From Bacteroidota bacterium (lineage in GTDB: Bacteria > Bacteroidota > Bacteroidia > Chitinophagales > Chitinophagaceae): a DNA stretch of 64,000 nt. The DNA is taken from positions 124,001 through 188,000 of the forward strand of contig JAFDXN010000010.1 in assembly GCA_018267915.1 (NCBI GenBank). Reading direction: 5' to 3'. Below are positions 25,252 through 34,431 of this stretch, piece after piece (position 1 is the stretch's first letter; every line of letters starts with the position of its first letter). Made by a program: the position numbers and the translations under genes. Under the pieces are notes generated by a model. That model was not told where the DNA came from, searched no databases, and saw nothing but the letters and a program-made list of their open reading frames with translations.

Positions 25252-26610
25252 ATGAACAACATACATTTTATTGCAATAGGCGGGGCCATTATGCACCAGT
25301 TGGCGATCGCTTTACAGAAAAAAGGATATAAGATAACGGGCAGCGACGACGAGATAAACGATCCGGCTAAAAGCAACCTGGCGGCAGCAGGCATACTGCC
25401 CGAAGCGCATGGCTGGTATCCCGAAAAAATAACAAACGACCTGGACGCAATCGTACTGGGTATGCACGCCAAGGGGGACAACCCTGAGCTATTGAGGGCG
25501 AAGGAACTGGGCATACCGATCTACTCGTTCCCGCAATACATGTATGAGGTTAGCAAGAACAAAAAGCGTGTGGTGGTGGCCGGCAGTCATGGCAAGACCA
25601 CCATCACCTCGATGATCATGCATATACTCAAAGAGCAGGGCGTGGACTTCGACTATATGGTGGGCGCGAAGGTGGCGGGCTTCGATAGTTCGGTGAAGCT
25701 GAGCGAGGCGCCGATCATTGTACTGGAGGGCGATGAATACCCGGCATCGGTAGAGGAGAAAAAGCCGAAGATATTCTTCTACCATCCGCACATAAGTGTA
25801 CTGAGCGGCATAGCCTGGGACCATATCAATGTGTTCCCCACTTACGAGATATACCTGCAGCAGTTTGAGACCTACCTGAGGGGTATGGAGGCGGGGGCAA
25901 GCCTGTATTACAATAGCGAGGACGGAGAGGTGAACAAGGTAGTAACCTCATCGGCACAACACCTTAAGGCTGTTCCTTATAAGATGCCAAAGTTCCACTA
26001 TGAAAATGGCGATGCGGTGCTGGATACGGAGAACGGCCCGGTGAAAGTATCGGTATTCGGCAGGCACAACCTGCTGAACATGGAGGCTGCCGTGGCTGTG
26101 TGCGTGGAGCTAGGTATAGACAAGGCAGACTGCTACAAGGCGATAGCGAGCTTTGCCGGAGCCGCCAAAAGGCTGGAAAAGATACTGGAAACACCTGAGG
26201 TAGTTGCTTACCGCGACTTTGCACATGCACCGAGCAAACTGAAAGCAACCCTGGACGCAGTGCGCGAGGCATATCCTGACAGGGAGCTCATAGCGTGCTT
26301 TGAACTGCACACTTACAGCAGCCTGAATGAACAGTTCCTGAGCGAATACGGGCACAGCATGGATTCGGCCGACAAGGCGATAGTGCATTTCAGTCACCAC
26401 GCGATAGAGCTGAAGGGACTGCCCAAACTGGAGACGGAAGCAGTGAAGAAATACTTTGCCCGGGAAGACCTGCAGGTAACCGATGACAAGGCCAGGCTGG
26501 AAGATGGGGTGAAAGGTTTATTAACAGGAAGCCAAAAACCGGTGTGCCTGCTGCTGATGAGCTCCGGCACCTTCGACGGTATTGACTGGAATAGCGTAGT
26601 TTTGCAGTAG
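25252..26610 (+). CDS. mpl: UDP-N-acetylmuramate:L-alanyl-gamma-D-glutamyl-meso-diaminopimelate ligase
   Basis: 452 residues. N-terminal Rossmann-like domain IHFIAIGGAIMHQLAIAL, KGYKITGSDDEI; ATP loop AGSHGKTTITS (residues 110-120); central VLEGDEYPASV and WDHINVFPT; C-terminal RDFAHAPSKLKATLDAVRE, the Mpl form of the Mur-ligase histidine block. Mpl reattaches recycled murein tripeptide to UDP-MurNAc in the cytoplasm. A -7-like box TAATTTTA (25226-25233) precedes the ATG by about 20 bases. The exonuclease gene follows after 18 bases. dapF further down makes the meso-DAP used in the same wall. Confidence 0.93.
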   Translation: MNNIHFIAIGGAIMHQLAIALQKKGYKITGSDDEINDPAKSNLAAAGILPEAHGWYPEKITNDLDAIVLGMHAKGDNPELLRAKELGIPIYSFPQYMYEVSKNKKRVVVAGSHGKTTITSMIMHILKEQGVDFDYMVGAKVAGFDSSVKLSEAPIIVLEGDEYPASVEEKKPKIFFYHPHISVLSGIAWDHINVFPTYEIYLQQFETYLRGMEAGASLYYNSEDGEVNKVVTSSAQHLKAVPYKMPKFHYENGDAVLDTENGPVKVSVFGRHNLLNMEAAVAVCVELGIDKADCYKAIASFAGAAKRLEKILETPEVVAYRDFAHAPSKLKATLDAVREAYPDRELIACFELHTYSSLNEQFLSEYGHSMDSADKAIVHFSHHAIELKGLPKLETEAVKKYFAREDLQVTDDKARLEDGVKGLLTGSQKPVCLLLMSSGTFDGIDWNSVVLQ

Positions 26611-26628
26611 TAATAACATACAGAGGAA

Positions 26629-27414
26629 ATGGCCCAATTATCATTAAAACGCCCCATCGTTTTCTTTGACCTGGAAACGACCGGCACCGACCATGCCAAA
26701 GACCGCATCGTGGAGCTGGCATTGGTTAAAATACACCCCGACGGCAAGCGGGAAAGCTATGTGCGCCGGCTGAACCCGGGGATGCCAATCCCAAAGCAAT
26801 CGAGCGACATACATGGCATACTGGATGAGCATGTGAAGGACAGTCCGCTATTTAAGCACATAGCCCACGAACTGTATGAGTGGATGCACAACTGCGACCT
26901 GGGCGGCTATGCCTCCAGCAAATTTGACCTGCCATTACTGGCCGAGGAGTTCCTGCGGGCGGGTGTAAATGTGGACTTTACCGAGCGTATGATGGTAGAC
27001 GCGCAGCAGATATTTTTCAAGATGGAAGCACGCACACTGACTGCTGCATACAGCTTCTACTGCGATAAAGAACTGCAGCAGGCGCACAGTGCCGAGGCCG
27101 ATATACTGGCTACCATCGAGGTGCTGGAAGCGCAACTGGACCGTTATGAGGCACTGGCAAGGGACGTGAAAGGACTGCACGACTTTACCAATACGGAGCA
27201 GTATGTGGACTATGCCCGCCGCATAGTGATGAAGGATGGCCACCCGGTGTTTAACTTCGGGAAGCATAAAGGCAGGAAAGTGACGGACGTGTTTAACGAA
27301 GAGCCGCAATACTATGACTGGATGATGCAAGGCGACTTTGCGCTGCACACCAAGCAGAAAATATCGGAGATACTGAACAGAATGAAGCTGGGCAAGCTGG
27401 GGCAGAAAGTTTAA
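26629..27414 (+). CDS. DnaQ-like 3'-5' exonuclease
   Basis: 261 residues. DEDDh exonuclease domain: ExoI IVFFDLETTGTD (Asp14, Glu16), ExoII GGYASSKFDLPLL, ExoIII HSAEADILATIEVL. A C-terminal module FNFGKHKGRKVTDVFNEEPQYYDWMM resembles the small DUF3820-type extension often fused to Bacteroidota exonucleases. It could be a proofreading epsilon-like subunit or a repair nuclease; a stand-alone dnaE is not nearby. Likely cotranscribed with mpl and the mannosyltransferase gene. Confidence 0.87.
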   Translation: MAQLSLKRPIVFFDLETTGTDHAKDRIVELALVKIHPDGKRESYVRRLNPGMPIPKQSSDIHGILDEHVKDSPLFKHIAHELYEWMHNCDLGGYASSKFDLPLLAEEFLRAGVNVDFTERMMVDAQQIFFKMEARTLTAAYSFYCDKELQQAHSAEADILATIEVLEAQLDRYEALARDVKGLHDFTNTEQYVDYARRIVMKDGHPVFNFGKHKGRKVTDVFNEEPQYYDWMMQGDFALHTKQKISEILNRMKLGKLGQKV

Positions 27415-27464
27415 CGCCCTGTTTGGTATTATTTAGTATTTTGCCCCCTCAATTTTTGCCCGTC

Positions 27465-28166
27465 TTGGACAAACTTGTTATCATACCCACATACAACGAG
27501 AAGGAAAACATCGGTAAGATAGTACCAACTGTGCTATCGCTGGCGGGCAATTTTCATGTGCTTGTAATAGACGACGGGTCGCCCGACGGAACGGCTGCAA
27601 TAGTAAAGGAAATGCAGCGCAATAATCCCGACAGGCTCTTTATCGTGGAGCGTAGCGGCAAGCTGGGCCTGGGCACTGCTTACATAGCGGGTTTCAAATG
27701 GGCGCTGGAGCATGGGTACGAGTACATCTTTGAGATGGATGCGGATTTCTCACACAACCCCAACGATCTTATCAGGCTGCATGAGGCCTGCGTGCATGGT
27801 GCGGACGTAGCAGTAGGATCGCGCTATACAAAAGGCGGCAAGGTGGTGAACTGGCCATGGGACAGGATCTTTATCTCGAAGGGGGGCGCTATGTACACTA
27901 AGATGATCACCTGGATGCCGGTGCAGGACCCGACTGCTGGTTTTGTGTGTTATAAGGCAAAAGTGCTGAAGGCTATCCCACTGGACGAGGTGCGCTTTAT
28001 AGGCTACGCATTCCAGATAGAGATGAAGTACAGGGCCTGGAAGGCAGGCTTCAAATTAAAGGAAGTGCCCATCACTTTCATAGACAGGAAGGAAGGTGTA
28101 TCGAAGATGACCAAGGGCATCGTGAAAGAAGCGATGTATGGCGTGTGGAAGATGCGGAAGTTTTAA
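27465..28166 (+). CDS. Polyprenol monophosphomannose synthase (Dpm1-like GT2)
   Basis: 233 residues. I start it at TTG 27465 (MDKLVIIPTYNEKENI), the usual start of the family; the upstream in-frame TTG/GTG codons overlap promoter-like T-rich sequence. Motifs: VIDDGSPDGTA, GLGTAYIAGFKWALEHGY, metal-binding EMDADFSHNP, and GYAFQIEMKYRAWKAGFKLKEVPITFIDR. The enzyme moves mannose from GDP-mannose to polyprenyl phosphate at the inner membrane face, giving a donor for GT-C transferases such as the one at 36314. No C-terminal membrane domain is present. Confidence 0.85.
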   Translation: MDKLVIIPTYNEKENIGKIVPTVLSLAGNFHVLVIDDGSPDGTAAIVKEMQRNNPDRLFIVERSGKLGLGTAYIAGFKWALEHGYEYIFEMDADFSHNPNDLIRLHEACVHGADVAVGSRYTKGGKVVNWPWDRIFISKGGAMYTKMITWMPVQDPTAGFVCYKAKVLKAIPLDEVRFIGYAFQIEMKYRAWKAGFKLKEVPITFIDRKEGVSKMTKGIVKEAMYGVWKMRKF

Positions 28167-28189
28167 CCCCTCTGCCCCTAAAAGGGAGT

Positions 28190-28822
28190 CTAAAGAGTTT
28201 CCAATAGAATTTCGCGGTGTTTATTGATCCAGGCCATGGTATGCGGGCCCTCGGAGAAGAGCAGGTCGAGGACGCTGAGATCGGGCTGGAAGCCGATACG
28301 GTCGGCGAAGAGCTGGTAGTATTGCGGGAAGTTGGCTCGTGGTTTTCTTTTCATATTCCTGCGCAGGTCGATGTTAACACCGGGATGCTGCGGCACGTAT
28401 TCCGTAGTGAAAGCGATGTTAAAGTTGAGGCGGAGCTGTTCCCTAAACCAAAGTATCGAGGCGATATTTGCGTCAATGAGGTATTCATAGGGTTGGGTGA
28501 AAAGCTTTTCAAGTGAAGGCTCGTAATGATCGAAGTAAGGAGCGCGCCTGTATGCTGACACTATGGTGCGCCATTGTTGGGTGTGCCAGCGGGTCTTATT
28601 GTCGATGCGGACATCTTTCATCGCGGCACGCTGCTCTCGGCCATGCTGAAGCGGTATGCTGAGTGTGAGCAGGCCGTTGGCGCCGGCGAGATAGTAGCGG
28701 TTGCGATAGGTCATCTTTTCGAAATGCTCATAGCCATCGAGCAGCAAAGTGTCGTTGCCCGCAATAGCAGCCCACCATGAGACACAGGGAAAAGGAATAT
28801 ATGAAGACAACGCAACAGCCAT
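28190..28822 (-). CDS. WbqC-like family protein
   Basis: 210 residues from the ATG at 28822 (MAVALSSYIPFPCVSWWAAI). The WbqC pattern includes FEKMTYRNRYYLAGANGLLTLSIPL, KDVRIDNKTRWHTQQWRTIVSAYRRAPYFDHY, FSEGP, and the N-terminal SYIPFPCVSWW. WbqC-type proteins sit in O-antigen clusters and are thought to act in sugar or amino-sugar modification; the reaction is not settled. The open frame extends upstream to 29047 but overlaps the divergent gene. A -7-like TACTTCTTTTG lies just before this ATG. Confidence 0.78.
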   Translation of the reverse strand: MAVALSSYIPFPCVSWWAAIAGNDTLLLDGYEHFEKMTYRNRYYLAGANGLLTLSIPLQHGREQRAAMKDVRIDNKTRWHTQQWRTIVSAYRRAPYFDHYEPSLEKLFTQPYEYLIDANIASILWFREQLRLNFNIAFTTEYVPQHPGVNIDLRRNMKRKPRANFPQYYQLFADRIGFQPDLSVLDLLFSEGPHTMAWINKHREILLETL

Positions 28823-28860
28823 ATCAGGACAAAAGAAGTAATTTGCGAAAAATACGAAAA

Positions 28861-30315
28861 ATGGGCCGGCGGACGGGACTTTGTTTGATAGCTGTATTGA
28901 TGACATTAAGAGCAACGGCAATGAGTGCGCTGGTGTCGCATGTCCTGTTTTACAGCACAGAACCCGGCAAACAAAATGGCGCCAACCTGGAGGCCTACTG
29001 GCAAATAGCGCCGGGAGATTTGCACTATACCAACAAGGACAGTTCATGGAGAGCCGTAATAAAGGTGGATGTGGTGCTGAGGAATGAGGGAGGCATCATA
29101 GCCGAAGAGCATCAAAACCTGCGCACACCTGAAGCCGGCGCACTGTATGAAGCGCAGATGCAGAATATCGTCGACATGCACCGCTACAGGCTGCCTGAAG
29201 GAAAGGCGGTGATGGAACTAACACTCTCGGAAGAGGGGTATCCAAAGAATGTGTTCAGGTATACAGATACGATCGTGGTGGAGAAGATAAAGGGAACGTC
29301 GTATAGCGATATACAATTGCTTGACACAGTGTACCCGACAACACAGCGGAACGTATTTGTGAAGAATGGCAAGATGAACATACCCCTGTGCAGCAACTAT
29401 CTTGATCATTTCCATACCATGCTGCACTATTATGCCGAGCTCTACCAGCCCGACCTGATGGATGCGAGTAACTACCCATTGGTGCAGCGGGCATTCATCT
29501 CGAAGAAGGAATATGAAGCACCGTTGAACGGGCTGATGCGGAAGGACAGTATCAGCCGGAATGGCACACTGCCGCAATATGGCGATCTCAAAATCACGAC
29601 GCTGGGATCAGGAAACTACTACCTGAACATAGTACTTGAAGATAAGACCGGAGTAAGGCTGGCGGCGAATACTTATTTCTTTCAGCGGGAGAATAAAAAC
29701 CCGGAAGAAGCACCTGCAACAAAAGCTGATACGGGCGTAGAGAAGGTGGTGATGATTGACGTGAACAATACCTTTGTGATGAAGTTCACGATGGAACAAC
29801 TGATGGCGATACTTAAAATGGTATGGCCCATAAGTGATGCCCTGGAGAAGCAAACGATAAAAGGTTTCCAGAGAAAGCCTGACGAAATGTATATGCGCTA
29901 CTTTATCTACAACTTTTGGACGGCACGAAACAAAACAGACCCTGAAGGAGAGTGGAAGAAGTATGCTGACAAGATACGGGAGGTGAATAAGATGTTTGGG
30001 GCTGCGGCTACACGCGGCTACGAAACAGACAGAGGTATTATCTACCTGAAGTATGGTCCGCCTGATGAGCGCATACCTGTCAACAATGAAGCGGGCGCCC
30101 TGCCATATGAGATATGGGAATACAGGACGCTTGGCAAGCTGAACCAGGAAGGTGTATTTTTGTTTTACAGGCCTGCCGACATGATCAATGACTACCGCTT
30201 GCTGCACTCGACGCTGAACGGAGAAACCAACAACCGTGGCTGGCGCAGCATCTTGTACGTGAGTGGGCAAAGCAACCCGGACTCGAAAGCCGAACAGTAT
30301 ATACGCAACCGTTAA
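28861..30315 (+). CDS. GWxTD domain-containing protein
   Basis: 484 residues from ATG 28861, chosen because it gives the signal peptide MGRRTGLCLIAVLMTLRATA; earlier ATGs at 28777 and 28801 add a charged stretch that overlaps the divergent wbqC gene. The C-terminal ~120 residues hold the GWxTD-domain features: a helical YMRYFIYNFWTARNKTDPEGEW, YETDRGIIYLKYGPPDERI and the terminal YEIWEY. The domain is known only as a Bacteroidota/Acidobacteria periplasmic module of unknown activity. The dapF ATG follows after two bases, so the two are coupled. Confidence 0.82.
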   Translation: MGRRTGLCLIAVLMTLRATAMSALVSHVLFYSTEPGKQNGANLEAYWQIAPGDLHYTNKDSSWRAVIKVDVVLRNEGGIIAEEHQNLRTPEAGALYEAQMQNIVDMHRYRLPEGKAVMELTLSEEGYPKNVFRYTDTIVVEKIKGTSYSDIQLLDTVYPTTQRNVFVKNGKMNIPLCSNYLDHFHTMLHYYAELYQPDLMDASNYPLVQRAFISKKEYEAPLNGLMRKDSISRNGTLPQYGDLKITTLGSGNYYLNIVLEDKTGVRLAANTYFFQRENKNPEEAPATKADTGVEKVVMIDVNNTFVMKFTMEQLMAILKMVWPISDALEKQTIKGFQRKPDEMYMRYFIYNFWTARNKTDPEGEWKKYADKIREVNKMFGAAATRGYETDRGIIYLKYGPPDERIPVNNEAGALPYEIWEYRTLGKLNQEGVFLFYRPADMINDYRLLHSTLNGETNNRGWRSILYVSGQSNPDSKAEQYIRNR

Positions 30316-30317
30316 GA

Positions 30318-31097
30318 ATGGAACTTCGCTTTTATAAATACCAGGGGACAGGCAATGACTTTATATTGCTGGACAACAGGAAGGGAAATATTCGCCTGAC
30401 CAGCAAACAGATCGCCTGGCTTTGCGACAGGCATATGGGTATTGGCGCCGATGGGCTAATGCTGCTGGAGCACAAGAAGGGTTATGATTTCCATATGGTG
30501 TATTATAATTCAGACGGCAACGAAAGCACAATGTGTGGTAATGGAGGAAGGTGCATCACGCGATTTGCACAGCGGCTGGGTATAATTAGTACGCATACAC
30601 TCTTCACAGCTATTGATGGGGAGCATCGAGCAACAATCAACGACAACGACACCATCACATTGCACATGAACAATGTAAATGGCATTGACCGGTTTGACGG
30701 GTATTGCCTGCTGAATACAGGATCTCCGCACTATGTAAAGGAAGTAGGCGACGTTGCAAATGCAGATGTGGTCAATGAAGGAAGAACTATACGCCGCAGG
30801 CAGGACTTCGAGCCGAATGGCATTAATGTGAACTTTGTACAGCCGACAGCGAACGGAATATGGGTGCGCACGTACGAGCGAGGTGTGGAGAATGAAACGC
30901 TAAGTTGCGGCACAGGTGTGACCGCTAGCGCGATTGCGTCGACAGGAGAAGCCACAGGTTATTTCGATATTATGGTGCAAACCCCCGGCGGCCTTTTGCA
31001 GGTGACCTTTACAAAGACAACATCGAACAGTGCAGAAGATGTAACGTTAAGAGGTGCAGCGGATTTTGTATTTGAGGGTGATATAGTAGTTGATTAA
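30318..31097 (+). CDS. dapF: Diaminopimelate epimerase
   Basis: 259 residues. Both catalytic cysteines are in place: STMCGNGGRCITRFA and LSCGTGVTASAIA. Also FYKYQGTGNDFILLDNR at the N-terminus, GADGLMLLE, and YNSDGNES. The enzyme converts LL- to meso-diaminopimelate in the lysine/peptidoglycan pathway, a racemisation using two cysteines. It matches mpl upstream, which handles meso-DAP peptides. Only two bases separate it from the GWxTD gene. Confidence 0.95.
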   Translation: MELRFYKYQGTGNDFILLDNRKGNIRLTSKQIAWLCDRHMGIGADGLMLLEHKKGYDFHMVYYNSDGNESTMCGNGGRCITRFAQRLGIISTHTLFTAIDGEHRATINDNDTITLHMNNVNGIDRFDGYCLLNTGSPHYVKEVGDVANADVVNEGRTIRRRQDFEPNGINVNFVQPTANGIWVRTYERGVENETLSCGTGVTASAIASTGEATGYFDIMVQTPGGLLQVTFTKTTSNSAEDVTLRGAADFVFEGDIVVD

Positions 31098-31122
31098 TGG
31101 AAGTTATTCCTGTGATTATATC

Positions 31123-31188
31123 GTCCCATACGGGACTTGCACTGTTTGGGGTACTATTTTTCTACCGATATTTTGTCCCAATGGGACC
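31123..31188. repeat. GTCCC...GGGAC dispersed intergenic element
   Basis: GTCCC-ATAC-GGGAC (31123-31136) and GTCCCAATGGGAC (31175-31187) flank TTTTTCTACCGATATTTT. Such paired GTCCC/GGGAC hairpins around TTTCTACCGATATTT are familiar from intergenic DNA of other Bacteroidota. It lies between the convergent dapF and recR genes. Confidence 0.5.
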
Positions 31189-31197
31189 AGTAATTGA

Positions 31198-31827
31198 TCA
31201 GACTTTGTTGTGGACCGTCACGTAGTTCTCTATCGGGAGGCGTTTGGCGATGGAGCGTGCGAGTGTCATCTCATCTGCATATTCCAACTCGCCACCGAAG
31301 GCTATGCCACGAGCGATGGTGGTGATACGAACAGGCAGATCTTTTAGCTGGCGTGCGATATAATAAACAGTAGTATCGCCCTCTATAGTAGGGCTGAGCG
31401 CCATGATCAACTCCTCTACCCCATTTTCCTTCACGCGATTGTGCAGCGTTTCAATGTACAACTGATCGGGGCCTATGCCGTCGATGGGTGAGAGTATCCC
31501 CCCAAGGACGTGATAAAGGCCGCTGTACTGGCGGGTGCTTTCGATAGCGATGACGTCGCGGATATTCTCAACTACGCACACCTGGCTATGATCGCGGCCG
31601 GGGTTGGCACAGATAGCGCAGGTCTCACCGTCAGAAACGTTGTGGCAAGTGTTGCAAAAGCGGATCTCCTGGCGCATGCGTGCAAGCGCGCCCGTAAATA
31701 TCTCCACTTCCTCACGCTGCATCTTCAAGAGTTGCAGCACCATACGCAGGGCTGTTTTCTTACCTATACCAGGGAGCTTTGAAAACTCCTGCACAGCATC
31801 TTCTATCAGTTTGGACGAAAAAATCAT
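31198..31827 (-). CDS. recR: Recombination mediator RecR
   Basis: 209 residues. N-terminal helix-hairpin-helix (FSKLPGIGKKTALRMVLQLL), zinc finger CNTCHNVSDGETCAICANPGRD with four cysteines, TOPRIM domain VCVVENIRDVIAIESTRQYSGLYHVLGG and ALSPTIEGDTTVYYIARQL, and the C-terminal RGIAFGGELEYADEMTLARSI. RecR works with RecO (and RecF) to load RecA on gaps covered by SSB. Length is typical (~200). Confidence 0.96.
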   Translation of the reverse strand: MIFSSKLIEDAVQEFSKLPGIGKKTALRMVLQLLKMQREEVEIFTGALARMRQEIRFCNTCHNVSDGETCAICANPGRDHSQVCVVENIRDVIAIESTRQYSGLYHVLGGILSPIDGIGPDQLYIETLHNRVKENGVEELIMALSPTIEGDTTVYYIARQLKDLPVRITTIARGIAFGGELEYADEMTLARSIAKRLPIENYVTVHNKV

Positions 31828-31979
31828 AAATACGCCGAGGCTCTATAAAACAGCACTTATCAAGAATAAATAATTACCTCCAGGAATTGTCAAATTTACG
31901 TCTATTCTATCAATCAACGTACGCGTTGAGACACAATTAGCCGTATCTTGAGCGACGATTTTTTTTAAACAAAACTCTT

Positions 31980-33065
31980 ATGAAGAAGACAGTATTACTA
32001 TTTATCGCCGTAGCCACATGTTTTGGCGCTTTTGCACAGAGAAAAGCTACCCACTCGGGTAAGAATGTAGTGTTTGGACCAGCTGCTGCAGCAAAAAGCA
32101 CCGCTGCCGATGACACCGTTACTATGACCAACATTAACCTGACGACAGATACCCTTACGTGGTACTATGCAGATGCTTCACCATTCGACAGTGGTATCGT
32201 ATCGGGCACTGATGCTTATGGTGACAAAGGTTACGCTGAGCGTTACGACTGGAATGCAGCTGACAGCTCGCTGGAAGTGTTAGGTGTTGTTGCATTGTTC
32301 GGAGGTACTTACAACGCAGCCAGCACTAAAACGGTAGATTTCAAGGCATGGAACCAAGGCGCAAAAACATCTGTAAGCACGCACACTTTTTATGATGGAT
32401 TCCCAGGAACGGAAATAGCAGCAAAGAACGGTGTATCGATCAAAACGCTGGGTATGGGAAGCACGCCAACAGCGAGCGACACGCCAAAACTCTGGATGTT
32501 CACTTCACCTACTTCATTCCTGACGGATACTTTTTATGTGGGTTACCAGATCAACTACAACTTTGCGCAGCTGAACGGCGATACCATTGGTGTGTATATG
32601 AACAAAGATGGTGAAAGGACCGCCCCTATATACACCATGCAAGGCAGCGATACCGTAGTAAATGTAAAGAACGCTACAATGTACTCGGATGGCACCTGGC
32701 ATGACAACGCCGTAGATAACTTCGGTATACAAAGCGACTTCTTCCTGTTTGCGTATGTAGTATCGCACCATACACTGAGCGTACAGGGCATCACCAAGAA
32801 TGATCTTACCTTCTTCGGCAGCTACCCTAACCCCGCTACCAGCAGCACGAATGTAAAATTCGCACTGAAGAAAGACGCTAAAGTTGTGATCGACATCATG
32901 GATGCAAGCGGCCGCATGATTACAAGCCTCGATAAGGGGGCTATTACTGCAGGCGAGCACATTGTAAATATCGAAACATCATCGTTTGCAGCCGGCAATT
33001 ATATTTACGTATTGCGCACAAACAAAGGTGACGGCATCGCGAGCCAGTTTACCGTAGCTAGGTAG
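31980..33065 (+). CDS. T9SS cargo protein, first of a second tandem pair
   Basis: 361 residues: signal peptide MKKTVLLFIAVATCFGAFAQ, a ~260-residue beta-rich domain with no recognised family, then a T9SS sorting domain starting SYPNPATSSTNVKFALKKDA and ending NYIYVLRTNKGDGIASQFTV. The next gene has the same architecture, with matching blocks such as VDFKAWN / ITVNVWK, STHTFYDGFPG / STHTFFRDFPS and YQINYN / YSMTYTWG. Upstream is a small inverted repeat TCAACG/CGTTGA (31914-31929). Exported surface or extracellular protein; role unknown. Confidence 0.83.
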   Translation: MKKTVLLFIAVATCFGAFAQRKATHSGKNVVFGPAAAAKSTAADDTVTMTNINLTTDTLTWYYADASPFDSGIVSGTDAYGDKGYAERYDWNAADSSLEVLGVVALFGGTYNAASTKTVDFKAWNQGAKTSVSTHTFYDGFPGTEIAAKNGVSIKTLGMGSTPTASDTPKLWMFTSPTSFLTDTFYVGYQINYNFAQLNGDTIGVYMNKDGERTAPIYTMQGSDTVVNVKNATMYSDGTWHDNAVDNFGIQSDFFLFAYVVSHHTLSVQGITKNDLTFFGSYPNPATSSTNVKFALKKDAKVVIDIMDASGRMITSLDKGAITAGEHIVNIETSSFAAGNYIYVLRTNKGDGIASQFTVAR

Positions 33066-33090
33066 GCCTGGCAAAAAGCTAAAGTATTAC

Positions 33091-33120
33091 CAGGGCTGCC
33101 AGATGGCAGCCCTGTTTTTT
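33091..33120 (+). terminator. Terminator between the tandem T9SS genes
   Basis: CAGGGCTGCC (33091-33100) pairs perfectly with GGCAGCCCTG (33105-33114), loop AGAT, followed by TTTTTT. Confidence 0.85.
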
Positions 33121-33227
33121 GTCGCGGAATTGTAACTGTTATGTTTTTTTAATGATTAAATAGCTGTAATTCTTTGGCAAATTGGCTAAAATCGATATAT
33201 TAGCAGGAATTAAAAAAAACCACTTTT

Positions 33228-34373
33228 ATGAAAAAATTATTACTATTTACCGCTGCGATAGCAATCGGGGTTTCCAGCTATGCACAAACGGGTGCGGCTG
33301 TGAACCAGGGGACGGATATCAAGGCAATGCTTACCAACTCGAGGGATGCAGGGGGCTTTACAAAGGTTAACACCCATGCAGCAAAAGGAACCGCTATCAG
33401 CGATACCCTGATCCCACTTTCTACGCCTCGCTATGACAGCGTTATGGTAGCGGGTCTTCTTTATTACCTGAGCGGCGATGCCGTATATGATAGCGGTTTT
33501 ATCTTCGGTATGAACCCACTGGGCCTCACTGCTTTCTCTGATTGGTGGCAAGGTGTGTATGGTACAGATACTACACTGCGCATACTGGGCTTCCAGAGCG
33601 CATTTGGCGGTACGGTAGTGCCAAACAGCACCAAAACCATTACCGTGAACGTATGGAAAAACGATACTACACACGTTCAACGCAGCACGCATACGTTCTT
33701 CAGAGATTTCCCAAGTTCAACTACTTATCCTAATGGCACCTTAAGTATTCCGATAAAGAATTTAGGTATAGGAGCTGGTACTGCTCCCGACACTATTAAG
33801 AACTGGTACTTTGCAAACACGGTAACAGGCGTAGCAGATAATTTCCACCTGGGTTATTCAATGACCTATACATGGGGCAATACCGGCGGTGATACAATAG
33901 GTGTTCACTCTACCCGCATAGGCAGCGGCTGGGGCTCCGGCTTCTACCAGATGCAAGGTCTTGATACTGTCGTGTTCGCACAAACTTGTCTGAAAGCACC
34001 TACGGGCTGGGTAGACGCTGTAGAATATGGTATCAATAATGTAAACCTGGCTATCGTTCCGCTGATCGAATTCCAGAGCACAGTAGGTCTTCATGGTCTT
34101 CGCAACAATGGCTTCACTTTCTATGGCAACTATCCTAACCCTGCAGTGAACAGTACTAACATCAGGTTTGCTATTGACAGGAACGCAGACGTCAATATCG
34201 AGATCACTGACATGGCAGGCCACTCGATCAGGAAACTGCCTCAAGGTAAAATGTCAGCAGGTGAGCACACTGTGACCATCGATATATCTGATCTTGCAAC
34301 AGGCAGCTACATCTACTCTGTAACTACTACAGCAGGCAGCGGTATTGCTTGCAAATTTACGGTAGCTAAATAA
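33228..34373 (+). CDS. T9SS cargo protein, second of the second tandem pair
   Basis: 381 residues: MKKLLLFTAAIAIGVSSYAQ signal peptide, a beta-rich domain homologous by eye to the preceding protein, and a T9SS sorting domain (NYPNPAVNSTNIRFAIDRNA ... ATGSYIYSVTTTAGSGIACK). The two genes are separated by a terminator, so each has its own promoter. TTGGCAAATTGG and TCGATATATTAG upstream (33173-33203) are possible promoter elements. Function unknown. Confidence 0.83.
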   Translation: MKKLLLFTAAIAIGVSSYAQTGAAVNQGTDIKAMLTNSRDAGGFTKVNTHAAKGTAISDTLIPLSTPRYDSVMVAGLLYYLSGDAVYDSGFIFGMNPLGLTAFSDWWQGVYGTDTTLRILGFQSAFGGTVVPNSTKTITVNVWKNDTTHVQRSTHTFFRDFPSSTTYPNGTLSIPIKNLGIGAGTAPDTIKNWYFANTVTGVADNFHLGYSMTYTWGNTGGDTIGVHSTRIGSGWGSGFYQMQGLDTVVFAQTCLKAPTGWVDAVEYGINNVNLAIVPLIEFQSTVGLHGLRNNGFTFYGNYPNPAVNSTNIRFAIDRNADVNIEITDMAGHSIRKLPQGKMSAGEHTVTIDISDLATGSYIYSVTTTAGSGIACKFTVAK

Positions 34374-34390
34374 TGTAAATAGTTCTTACA

Positions 34391-34426
34391 AATTAAAAGC
34401 CCTGCTGAACAGCGGGGCTTTTAATT
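34391..34426. terminator. Bidirectional terminator
   Basis: Sixteen bases 34391-34406 pair with 34411-34426 (one G-T wobble) around GAAC; AATTAAAA at the base gives T runs on both strands. It serves the T9SS gene and the convergent MazG gene. Confidence 0.85.
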
Positions 34427-34431
34427 TAATG

